Assembly: GCA_029778515.1 (NCBI GenBank) | Contig: JAKOQD010000181.1 | Coordinates: forward strand, 1-5,589 | Length of the DNA stretch: 5,589 nt | Direction of reading: 5' to 3' | Source of the DNA: Actinomycetes bacterium | GTDB lineage: Bacteria; Actinomycetota; Actinomycetes; Propionibacteriales; Propionibacteriaceae | Shown: one piece after another, positions 1-5,427 of the stretch | Layout: the number at the start of each line of letters is the position of its first letter | Numbering within the stretch: position 1 is the first letter of the stretch | Position numbers and translations under genes: made by a program | Notes under the pieces: model-generated | The model's database searches: none | Told to the model about the DNA's origin: nothing | Seen by the model: the letters and a program-made list of their open reading frames with translations, nothing else

Positions 1-447
1 ACCACCGTGGTCTCCGGACCGACGAACTCCGGCAATGGTGCACTCGACTCCAACGGCGGCATCACCGTCACCGGCGGCACGGTGCTGGCGGCCGGCAGCG
101 CAGGCATGGCCGAGACGCCCGGCACGGAGTCGACGCAAGGCTGGGTCGCGGTCACCCTCGATCAGGCGGTCGCGGCCGGCCAGACGATCAGCATCGTGAC
201 GGACGGGACCGTGATCGCGTCCTACACCGCGGTGAAGCAGGTGCAGTCGGTGGTGCTCTCCGACCCCGACCTGAAGACCGGCGAGTCCTACGACGTCTAC
301 GTCGGCGGCCAGCTCGCCGGCGATCAGGTGGGTACTTTCTCCGACTCGGGCGATATTTCCGGGGCCACCAAGACCACGACGGTCACCGCCGGCGAGGGCG
401 GCTCGACCGGTATGGGCGGTGGCCCGGGCGGCGGACGCCGTCCCTGA
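1..447 (+). CDS. Carbohydrate-binding domain-containing protein (Cthe_2159/DUF4353-like), C-terminal part
   Basis: The frame is open from base 1, so the start lies to the left; 148 residues and the stop are visible. Residues 1-38 (TVVSGPTNSGNGALDSNGG, then ITVTGGTVLAAGSAGMAE) match the end of the Cthe_2159-type parallel beta-helix family, in which 'SGPTNxGNGALD' and 'GGTxxAAGSxGM' are characteristic. Members are usually secreted and the founder binds acidic plant polysaccharide. Residues 47-112 form a beta-rich segment (SVVLSDPDLKTGESYDVYVGG at about 84-103), also usual for the family's C-terminus. The last 18 residues are a Gly-rich tail (MGGGPGGGRRP) that looks disordered. The signal peptide and any CotH or other N-terminal domain cannot be seen. 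It lies upstream of and co-oriented with a glycosidase and a glycosyltransferase, which suggests a role in surface glycan binding or assembly. Family assignment is fairly sure; the ligand is unknown. Confidence 0.82.
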   Translation, partial: TTVVSGPTNSGNGALDSNGGITVTGGTVLAAGSAGMAETPGTESTQGWVAVTLDQAVAAGQTISIVTDGTVIASYTAVKQVQSVVLSDPDLKTGESYDVYVGGQLAGDQVGTFSDSGDISGATKTTTVTAGEGGSTGMGGGPGGGRRP

Positions 448-475
448 CGCTCGCCCCCGTCCCGCGACCCCCGAC

Positions 476-543
476 TTCGCGCCAGCGAAACGGACCAACG
501 CCAGCGAACCTTCCCTGGCTTGTGTCCGTTTCGCTGGCGCGAA
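476..543. repeat. Long perfect inverted repeat (20-bp arms, 28-base loop), copy 1 of an intergenic element
   Basis: Bases 476-495 (TTCGCGCCAGCGAAACGGAC) are the exact reverse complement of 524-543. The 28-base loop contains a further copy of the core CGCCAGCGAA at 499-508. The element starts 28 bases after the stop of the upstream gene, so it could fold as a strong RNA hairpin and end or protect that transcript. It has no T-tract, and a related element lies at 4193-4254 between two divergent promoters. A dispersed repeat of REP/MITE type is therefore as likely as a terminator. Confidence 0.8.
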
Positions 544-616
544 CTGCTGCGCCCGGACGCGTGCCGGTCGGGGAGGGGAAGTCCGCCGATCCATCGGCTG
601 GGCTGGGGGTGGCCAC

Positions 617-655
617 AGGAGGCGCACAAGGTTGCCCGGTCAACTGGTTACATGA
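617..655 (+). promoter_or_regulatory. Shine-Dalgarno and putative seven-codon leader ORF coupled to the glycosidase start
   Basis: A perfect AGGAGG lies at 617-622, too far (29 bases) from the ATG at 652 to serve it directly. Nine bases after it is a TTG (632) that opens a short frame reading M-P-G-Q-L-V-T and stopping with TGA at 653-655. That stop overlaps the downstream ATG as ATGA, the usual arrangement for translational coupling. No in-frame start for the downstream gene lies between the Shine-Dalgarno sequence and 652. The leader ORF is an inference from spacing; the AGGAGG could be a chance match in GC-rich DNA. Confidence 0.35.
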
Positions 656-1632
656 TGATTTCGACGGAGCCTCTACCCGACGTACAGGCAGACGCGCAGG
701 GCCCGACTCGACGTCCGTTCGCTCGGCGGACGTTCCTGGTGGCCGGTGGCGGCACCCTGCTAGCGGCCGCCGGCGGCACCGGCTGGGCGCTGAACCGGTA
801 CGTGATCGAGCACGTCGAAGTGACGGACGCGTCCGCCCAGCAGCCGGCCAACGCCACCGTCGCGCAGCCAGCGAGCGGTACCGCCACCGCGGACGCGTAC
901 ACGTCCGACACCGCGTCCATCAAGATCAGCAAGCGCACTTCCGGGAGCGGCAACAGCCTGCTCACCTGGTTCGTCGCCGACATCACGGTGACCGATGCCA
1001 CGATCGTGCGCTCGGCCTTCGCCAACGACTCGTTCGGCGAGAACATTGTCGCGAATCCGTCAGTGATCGCAGCCCAGACCGGTGCGATGCTGGCCATCAA
1101 CGGCGACTACTACGGATTTCGCGACACCGGCATCGTGATCCGCAACGGGGTCGCCTACCGTGACCAGGGTGCCCGCCAGGGGATGGCGATCCGCACCGAC
1201 GGTTCGATGAGCCTCTACGACGAGACCAAGACCAACGCCGCCGAGCTGCTCGCCGACGGGGTCTGGCAGACCCTCTCCTTCGGCCCCGGGCTGGTCGAGA
1301 ACGGTGAAGTCATCGCCGGGATCGACAACCTCGAGATCGACACCAACTTCGGCAACCACTCGGTGCAGGGCAACCAGCCGCGCACCGGCGTGGGCGTGAT
1401 CGCGTCCAACCACTTCCTCTTCATCGTGGTGGACGGACGCAGCACCGGCTACAGCCGCGGCGCCTCGATGTCCGAGTTCGCCCAGATGTTCGTGGACGAG
1501 GGCGCCAAGGTGGCCTACAACCTCGACGGCGGCGGCTCGTCCGCGATGGTGTTCAACGGCTCGCTGGTGAATAACCCACTCGGCCGCGGACGCGAGCGCG
1601 GCACCTCTGACATCCTCTACGTGGCGGGCTGA
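652..1632 (+). CDS. Phosphodiester glycosidase family protein (NAGPA domain) with Tat-type signal
   Basis: The protein has 326 residues. The N-terminus carries a twin-arginine motif (ARRTFLV, R25-R26) followed by a hydrophobic, Gly/Ala-rich stretch to about residue 47. No clear A-x-A cleavage site is visible, so it may stay membrane-anchored. An Ala/Thr-rich linker (about 60-90) leads to a NAGPA domain (PF09992 type): AINGDYYG (148-155), FGPGLVENGE (210-219), QPRTGVGV (242-249), VVDGR (259-263), NLDGGGSSAMV (290-300) and GTSDILYV (317-324). The NLDGGGSS block is the family signature. The mammalian relative removes GlcNAc from a GlcNAc-phosphodiester-mannose; bacterial members are thought to cleave sugar-phosphodiester bonds in surface or extracellular glycans, but this substrate is unknown. 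ATG 652 was chosen because upstream sequence in frame runs into the inverted repeat and lacks coding character; ATG 655 is an alternative. The next gene starts 3 bases after the stop, so the two are very probably co-transcribed. Confidence 0.9.
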   Translation: MMISTEPLPDVQADAQGPTRRPFARRTFLVAGGGTLLAAAGGTGWALNRYVIEHVEVTDASAQQPANATVAQPASGTATADAYTSDTASIKISKRTSGSGNSLLTWFVADITVTDATIVRSAFANDSFGENIVANPSVIAAQTGAMLAINGDYYGFRDTGIVIRNGVAYRDQGARQGMAIRTDGSMSLYDETKTNAAELLADGVWQTLSFGPGLVENGEVIAGIDNLEIDTNFGNHSVQGNQPRTGVGVIASNHFLFIVVDGRSTGYSRGASMSEFAQMFVDEGAKVAYNLDGGGSSAMVFNGSLVNNPLGRGRERGTSDILYVAG

Positions 1633-1635
1633 GCC

Positions 1636-2745
1636 ATGATCGTGCTGATACCGAGCTATGAACCCGACGAGCGGCTCACCAACCTGGTGGCCGAACTGGG
1701 CCACGTGCCGGATCTCAAGGTGCTGGTGGTCGACGACGGCAGTGGCGCCGACTATGCCGGCATCTTCGCGGACGCGGCCCGCGCCGGCGCCGAAGTACTC
1801 GTCCACGAGGTGAATCGCGGCAAAGGGGTCGCCCTGCGTACCGGCTTCGGCTACATCCGCAATCTCTACCCGGACGAGCCGGTGGTCTGCGCCGACGCCG
1901 ACGGCCAGCACACGGTGCTCGACATCCTGCGGGTCGCGGCCGCCGTGCGGGACTCCGGCGAGTTGGTGCTCGGCGTCCGCCGGTTCACCGGACGCGTCCC
2001 GCTGCGCAGTCGGCTGGGCAACCGGATCACCGCCGCCGTGTTCACGGTCCTCACCGGCACCCGCCTGCCTGACACCCAGACCGGGCTGCGCGGCTATCCC
2101 GCCGGGCTGCTCGAGTGGGCGGCCGCCGTGCCCGGCGACCGGTTCGAATACGAACTCAACCTGCTGCTGCGGGCGACCCGCGATCGGCTGCCGATCCGGC
2201 AGATCGAAATCGCCACCGTCTACCACGCCGACAACGCGTCCTCGCACTTCCGGCCGGTGCGCGACTCGCTGCGCATCTACCGTCCGCTGCTGGCCTACGC
2301 GGCTTCGTCCCTGGCTGGCTTCGTGGTGGACGCGACCGTGCTGTTCACCTGGTACGCGATCACCGGGAACCTGCTCACGGCGGTCGTCGTGGCCCGGCTG
2401 CTGAGCGCAACCGTGAATTTCCTGGTGAACCGGCACGCGGTATTCGAGGCGGACGACGTGCCGATCTGGCCATCCGTGCGACGCTACGCGCTGCTGGCCG
2501 CGGTGGTGCTGGCCTTGAACGCGGCGCTGATGGCCGTGCTCACGCCGGTGCTTGGCGTGGTCGCGGCCAAGCTTGTCACCGAACTCGGCCTCTTCGTCGG
2601 CGGCTTCATGGTTCAGCACCGCCTAGTCTTCGCGCACGGCCGCGCCACCAACCCGCCGGAACTCGACCAGCCCGTTGAGCTGAGTCGGCCGGTTGAGCTC
2701 ACTCGGCCGCGGAGTCCAACTCCTTTGGCTCGAACTGCGCGGTGA
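1636..2745 (+). CDS. Bifunctional GT2 glycosyltransferase / GtrA-family membrane protein
   Basis: The protein has 369 residues. Residues 1-215 form a GT-A glycosyltransferase of family 2, like polyprenyl/dolichyl-phosphate sugar transferases: MIVLIPSYEPDE at the start, VVDDGS (31-36), NRGKGVALRTGF (60-71), the metal-binding DADGQH (87-92), DTQTGLRGY (146-154) and RFEYELNLLL (169-178). Residues 221-333 are a GtrA-like domain (PF04138 type) with four predicted membrane helices at about 221-240, 243-263, 284-305 and 308-327, and the GtrA-typical NFLVNRHAVF (261-270). The likely role is to put a sugar from a nucleotide donor onto polyprenyl phosphate at the inner membrane face and help flip it outward for surface glycan modification. 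The sugar cannot be told from sequence. The tail (335-369) holds a duplicated VELSRP/VELTRP unit and overlaps the convergent gene by 47 bases. The start is 3 bases after the glycosidase stop with only a weak GGCGGG upstream, so translation is probably coupled. Confidence 0.9.
   Translation: MIVLIPSYEPDERLTNLVAELGHVPDLKVLVVDDGSGADYAGIFADAARAGAEVLVHEVNRGKGVALRTGFGYIRNLYPDEPVVCADADGQHTVLDILRVAAAVRDSGELVLGVRRFTGRVPLRSRLGNRITAAVFTVLTGTRLPDTQTGLRGYPAGLLEWAAAVPGDRFEYELNLLLRATRDRLPIRQIEIATVYHADNASSHFRPVRDSLRIYRPLLAYAASSLAGFVVDATVLFTWYAITGNLLTAVVVARLLSATVNFLVNRHAVFEADDVPIWPSVRRYALLAAVVLALNAALMAVLTPVLGVVAAKLVTELGLFVGGFMVQHRLVFAHGRATNPPELDQPVELSRPVELTRPRSPTPLARTAR
2674..2709. repeat. 18-bp tandem duplication at the overlapping 3' ends of two convergent genes
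   Basis: Bases 2674-2691 (GTTGAGCTGAGTCGGCCG) are followed directly by 2692-2709 (GTTGAGCTCACTCGGCCG), differing at two positions. On the plus strand this encodes the repeated VEL(S/T)RP of the GT2-GtrA tail. On the minus strand the second copy contains the TGA stop (2699-2701) of the GT4 gene. The two differing bases lie in the triplet at 2682-2684 and 2700-2702, so the difference affects this stop: copy 1 has no stop at the equivalent place. Confidence 0.75.
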
Positions 2746-4057
2746 CCTTGCGCCGCGGGAAGACCCTGCGTCCGATCTGCGGATCCAGACCCTCGGTGAG
2801 TTCGACCTCGCGGCCGTCCGCGAGCGCTTCGTAGATGCGGACGAACTCCTCGGACTGGTGCGCGATCGTCCACTTCGCGGCCAGTTCCTTCGACCGGGCG
2901 CGGGCGGACTCGGCGAACTCCGGGTCCTTGAGATTGTTCAGCATGCTCACCATCGCGCCGGCTAGCGAGACCGCGTTCGGCCTTGCCAGCAACGCATTCA
3001 CCCCAGGTTCGACCACCAGCCGCAGCTCGTGGTCGACCATCACGAAGGGTAGTCCGGCGTGCGCGGCCTCGTGCAGCACGAGTGCCTGGGTGTCGGTGAG
3101 CGAGGCGAACACGAACGCGTCCCCGGAGGCGTAGTAGGCGCCGAGCTTCTCCCGCGGGATCTGTCCGGGCAGCTTCACCCCGCCGAACCGGGCGGCCCGC
3201 TGTAGGCGCCGGCGGAGCTTGGGTGGGGTGCTCTTCCAGTCGCCGACGATCATCAGGTCCACGTTCGGAATCTGGCCACGAACCAGCTCGAACGCGTCCA
3301 GCATCAGCCCGATGCCCTTTTCGAGCGAGATCCGGCCGACATAGATCAGCCGCGGGCCGCGTCCCTTCGCGATCGGTGGCAGCTCCGGCAGCGCGTCCGT
3401 GCCGTTGGGTACGACGCGCACCTGCGCGGCCGGGGCGATCTCGAGCACGCGTTTCGCCGTCTTGTCGGACGGGGTGGTGACCAGATCGGCGTCGGTGAGC
3501 ATCTTGGACGCGAGCTGCAGCAACTCGACTTGGGCGCCGCCGCGGCGGGGACGCTTGAACTTGAGCTTCTTGATCTGTTCCCAGGTGCTCTCGGCCATGT
3601 GCATCTCGTACACCTTGTAGGCCGCGTTCAGGAACGGCACCACGTGCCAGTAGTGCTCGGCGTAGGCCTCCAGGTCGGTGTGCCAGGTGATCACCAGCGG
3701 CTTGCCGGTGCGCTCGGCCACCCACATGCCCAGCAGCCCGATCGCGCCGAGGCCGTGGACGTGAATCACGTCCGGCGGGTTGGCGACCATCTGGGCGAGG
3801 CGGTAGTCGAAGTCCTGGCCCATCGAGAGGCGGATGTGCGTCCCCGGAATCGGGACGCTGGGCAGCCGGATCTCGCGCCGGGCCGGGTGGCCGGCGTGCG
3901 GGTTGGGACCGTTCGCCTCGGGCGCGACCAGCAGCAGCTTGTGGCCGGCGGCGAGCACCTGCTCTTCGAGGAACTGGACGGCGTACAGCAACCCGCTATG
4001 CGCCGGACCGTAGTTGTCGGTGAACTCGGCGATGGTGAGCTGTCGGCGGGCCGGCAC
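2699..4057 (-). CDS. GT4-family (GT-B fold) glycosyltransferase
   Basis: From GTG 4057 the protein has 452 residues (MPARRQLTIAEFTDNYGPAH...). The N-terminal Rossmann half has FTDNYGPAHSG (12-22, acceptor side), IHVHG (98-102) and WHTDLEAYAEHYW (125-137). The C-terminal half has PNGTD (217-221), YVGRISLEKG (239-248), MIVGDW (269-274) and SLTDTQALVLHEAAHAGLPFV (319-339), which is the EX7E donor-binding block with D322 in the first position and E330 in the second. This pattern resembles GT4 enzymes that glycosylate diacylglycerol or phosphatidylinositol lipids (MgtA/PimB-like), using a nucleotide-diphospho sugar on the cytoplasmic membrane face. Donor and acceptor are not determined. There is no signal peptide or clear membrane helix. 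The start is uncertain: 4057 is the only plausible standard start, but a good ribosome site lies before an in-frame ATC at 4096, which would add 13 residues. Extension to the GTG at 4309 would run through the intergenic repeat and promoter-like DNA with rare codons, and was rejected. Confidence 0.88.
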   Translation of the reverse strand: MPARRQLTIAEFTDNYGPAHSGLLYAVQFLEEQVLAAGHKLLLVAPEANGPNPHAGHPARREIRLPSVPIPGTHIRLSMGQDFDYRLAQMVANPPDVIHVHGLGAIGLLGMWVAERTGKPLVITWHTDLEAYAEHYWHVVPFLNAAYKVYEMHMAESTWEQIKKLKFKRPRRGGAQVELLQLASKMLTDADLVTTPSDKTAKRVLEIAPAAQVRVVPNGTDALPELPPIAKGRGPRLIYVGRISLEKGIGLMLDAFELVRGQIPNVDLMIVGDWKSTPPKLRRRLQRAARFGGVKLPGQIPREKLGAYYASGDAFVFASLTDTQALVLHEAAHAGLPFVMVDHELRLVVEPGVNALLARPNAVSLAGAMVSMLNNLKDPEFAESARARSKELAAKWTIAHQSEEFVRIYEALADGREVELTEGLDPQIGRRVFPRRKVTAQFEPKELDSAAE

Positions 4058-4093
4058 TGCGCCGGCGCCTGCGGTGGCGGGGCTGTCGTCGCT

Positions 4094-4111
4094 GATCTCA
4101 GGGCCTTCCTC
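4094..4111 (-). promoter_or_regulatory. Shine-Dalgarno with in-frame ATC, possible true start of the GT4 gene
   Basis: On the minus strand GAGGAAGG (4111-4104) is followed after seven bases by ATC (4096-4094), which is in frame with the GT4 gene. Using it would give an N-terminus MSDDSPATAGAGAVPARRQ. Codons after it are strongly GC-ending (agc gac gac agc ccc gcc acc), while those just before include aga and tta, so coding character seems to begin here. The standard GTG at 4057 is preceded only by GCC/GGC-type triplets with no ribosome site. Confidence 0.45.
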
Positions 4112-4127
4112 GCGGGTTTCCGTGCCT

Positions 4128-4133
4128 AATCTA
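4128..4133 (-). promoter_or_regulatory. Possible -10 element of the GT4 gene promoter
   Basis: Read on the minus strand this is TAGATT, which keeps the TAnnnT of a sigma-70-type -10 box, in an AT-rich island of otherwise very GC-rich DNA. Transcription would begin near 4121, giving a leader that includes the GAGGAAGG at 4111-4104. The best -35 (TTCGGA, minus strand 4158-4153, 19-base spacer) is poor. Confidence 0.3.
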
Positions 4134-4192
4134 GCGGCCGGACGCGAACCCGTCCGAAGTTCCCCGCGCGTGCAGGTTTGCCTGGTGCGAAC

Positions 4193-4254
4193 ACGCCAGC
4201 GAAACTGACATTCGCCGGGGAATGTTCGCCGGCAACTGTCCGGATCGCTGGCGT
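4193..4254. repeat. Imperfect inverted repeat, degenerate copy 2 of the intergenic element
   Basis: Arms ACGCCAGCGA (4193-4202) and TCGCTGGCGT (4245-4254) are exact complements, with a further 4-bp pairing of 4207-4210 (GACA) with 4237-4240 (TGTC). Bases 4194-4205 (CGCCAGCGAAAC) are identical to 480-491 in copy 1, and the match goes on as GAC after one difference. The interior differs from copy 1: it has a direct repeat of TTCGCCGG (4211-4218, 4225-4232) and a small palindrome ACATTC-N6-GAATGT (4208-4225). It lies between two divergently transcribed genes, so it is not a simple terminator. Confidence 0.65.
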
Positions 4255-4283
4255 TCTCCAGCGGACGGCCGCACTTTGGCCTA

Positions 4284-4303
4284 CAACCTAACCAGCTAGG
4301 TTG
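4284..4303. promoter_or_regulatory. Palindrome CAACCTA-N6-TAGGTTG upstream of the PadR gene
   Basis: Perfect 7-bp arms (4284-4290 and 4297-4303) flank six bases. The right arm overlaps the candidate -35 (TTGCGA, 4301-4306) of the PadR gene. Its position suggests a binding site for a dimeric regulator, perhaps PadR itself; the regulator is inferred, not shown. Confidence 0.5.
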
Positions 4304-4336
4304 CGACACTAACTAGATAGCCCTACTATCTAGCCA
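4301..4336 (+). promoter_or_regulatory. Candidate leaderless promoter of the padR-HAAS operon
   Basis: TTGCGA (4301-4306) and TACTAT (4324-4329) are each 4/6 matches to the sigma-70 consensus and are separated by exactly 17 bases. The A of the ATG at 4336 is seven bases after the end of the -10, where transcription is expected to begin. No Shine-Dalgarno sequence precedes the ATG, so the mRNA is probably leaderless, which is common in Actinomycetota. Confidence 0.5.
4313..4333. promoter_or_regulatory. Palindrome CTAGATAG-N5-CTATCTAG, likely operator over the -10 box
   Basis: Perfect 8-bp arms (4313-4320 and 4326-4333) flank CCCTA and enclose the candidate -10 (4324-4329), just before the PadR ATG. 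A dimer bound here would block the promoter. PadR-family regulators commonly repress their own operons through such palindromes, so autoregulation is the natural reading. It is not the classical ATGT-N8-ACAT site. Confidence 0.6.
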
Positions 4337-4686
4337 TGACCGAGACGCCGTGGCCCACCGAGTGGCTCCGCGGAGTGCTCGAGGTCTGTGTGCTGGCGGT
4401 GATCGACCGGGGTCCGACTTACGGCTATGCCATCTCGGCGGAACTGGCCGCCGCTGGGCTCGGCGATTTGAAGGGCGGCACGCTCTACCCCCTCCTCGGA
4501 CGCTGTGAGCAGGCCGGCTGGGTTGCCGTCGAATGGCGCGTGGGGGAGAGCGGTCCCGGGCGCAAGTACTACACGCTCACCCAGTCCGGGCGGACGGAAT
4601 TGCGTGGCCGGGCCAGCCGGTGGCACGAATTCGTTGACGTGACCGGCTCGCTGCTGGCCGCGTCCGAGCTGAAGGAGAAATCATGA
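4336..4686 (+). CDS. PadR-family transcriptional regulator
   Basis: The protein has 116 residues, normal for the short (subfamily-2) PadR proteins. The winged-helix domain is recognised by LRGVLEVCVLAVIDRGPTYG (11-30), YAISAEL (31-37), GGTLYPLLGRCEQAGWV (47-63) and the wing GPGRKYYTLTQSGRTEL (73-89). The GTLYPLL and GRKYYxLT blocks are diagnostic. The C-terminal helix (90-116) would serve dimerisation. It acts as a DNA-binding repressor, probably of its own operon through the palindromes just upstream. The ATG was chosen because it fits the domain start and lies at the expected transcription start. The stop overlaps the next ATG as ATGA, so the two are translated together. The inducing signal cannot be inferred. 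Confidence 0.93.
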   Translation: MTETPWPTEWLRGVLEVCVLAVIDRGPTYGYAISAELAAAGLGDLKGGTLYPLLGRCEQAGWVAVEWRVGESGPGRKYYTLTQSGRTELRGRASRWHEFVDVTGSLLAASELKEKS

Positions 4687-5414
4687 GCGACCCGACCCTG
4701 AACCTGCTGGCACCCCACGTTGAGCGCAAGTGGGCCGAGAAGATGGTGATCGAGTTGCGGTTGCAGGGGGTCGCCGGCCCCGACATCGGCGCCGCCCTGG
4801 CCGAGGTCGAATCGCACTGTGCGGAGAGCCGGCAAACCGCGAAAGCCGCCTTCGGGGAACCGGTGGAGTACGCCCGCTCACTGGAGCTACCGGCGGACGC
4901 GAGCCAGGAGCCGGCGGCGATCGGACGCGCGGTGGCCCCGGTAATCGTCCAGGTGATCGGATCCTTCGCGGTGCTGGCCGCCGTCCCGGCGCTGCGCCAT
5001 GGTGCGCCGGTCGATGTTCAAACCGGTCAGGTCGTCTGGCTGCTGGCCTTCCTGGCCGTCGCCGCCGGGCTGGTCCTGGCTGCGGAATCGATCCTGCGGC
5101 TCCTGCTGCAGCGTCCGGTGGTGGGCATTCTGGCCGGGATGGTGTTGATGCTGCTGCTAGTGATGCCATCGATCCTGCTGCCGTGGAGCGTCGCGCAGGT
5201 GCCGGCCTTGCTGGTGTTGGTGCTCGGCCTGGTGCTGCTGGCCGGCGGCGCCGCCTGGGCGTGGCAGCGGGACCCTGCCGAGCCGTCCGATGCGATCACC
5301 TCACCGGTACCCGGTGCGGAGTCGCCCAAGACGTCCCGCCGACGCCTGCTGCGAACCCTGGGCGTGCCAGTGGTCGCCGTGATCTGCGCTGGAGCGCTGC
5401 TGTTCTTCGTCTGA
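4683..5414 (+). CDS. HAAS-domain membrane protein partnered with PadR
   Basis: The protein has 243 residues. Residues 14-68 are a soluble helical segment (ELRLQGVAGPDIGAALAEVE, then AKAAFGEPVEYARSL) with the pattern of HAAS-type domains: a helix with W17 and an ExRLxG-like turn, then an 'AFGxPxEYAxxL' helix. Five predicted membrane helices follow at about 86-103, 116-138, 145-166, 172-193 and 225-243; the last ends the protein. A Pro/Ser-rich loop with SRRRLLR (218-224) precedes the last helix. Such proteins are regularly encoded next to PadR regulators and may act as membrane sensors or anti-regulators, but their biochemistry is little known. AAGGAG at 4672-4677 lies five bases before the ATG, and the start overlaps the padR stop by four bases. 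Domain naming is by pattern; the membrane protein call is firm. Confidence 0.8.
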   Translation: MSDPTLNLLAPHVERKWAEKMVIELRLQGVAGPDIGAALAEVESHCAESRQTAKAAFGEPVEYARSLELPADASQEPAAIGRAVAPVIVQVIGSFAVLAAVPALRHGAPVDVQTGQVVWLLAFLAVAAGLVLAAESILRLLLQRPVVGILAGMVLMLLLVMPSILLPWSVAQVPALLVLVLGLVLLAGGAAWAWQRDPAEPSDAITSPVPGAESPKTSRRRLLRTLGVPVVAVICAGALLFFV

Positions 5415-5427
5415 GTCCGGCTTGCCG

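Noticed and set aside
476..543. Rho-independent terminator for the upstream gene
   Set aside because: The hairpin is strong but has no T-tract and a 28-base loop, and its relative lies between divergent promoters; kept as a repeat with terminator function only possible.
520..651. Upstream extension of the glycosidase frame to 520
   Set aside because: It begins inside the inverted repeat and puts 44 extra residues before a Tat signal that fits the ATG at 652 well.
1060..2619. Long minus-strand open frame (519 codons) antisense to the glycosidase and GT2 genes
   Set aside because: It is His/Gly/Val/Arg-rich with no recognisable domain, and lies opposite two genes with clear family motifs; a usual artefact of high GC.
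2613..3725. Minus-strand open frame of 370 codons
   Set aside because: It is a shifted-frame shadow of the GT4 gene, Arg/Ala/Gly-rich and without motifs.
4058..4309. N-terminal extension of the GT4 gene to the GTG at 4309
   Set aside because: It would run through the inverted repeat and the AT-rich promoter-like island, contains rare codons such as aga and tta, and has no family similarity.
5415..5427. Terminator between the HAAS gene and the oxidoreductase gene
   Set aside because: Only 13 bases lie between the stops and no stem-loop is visible there.
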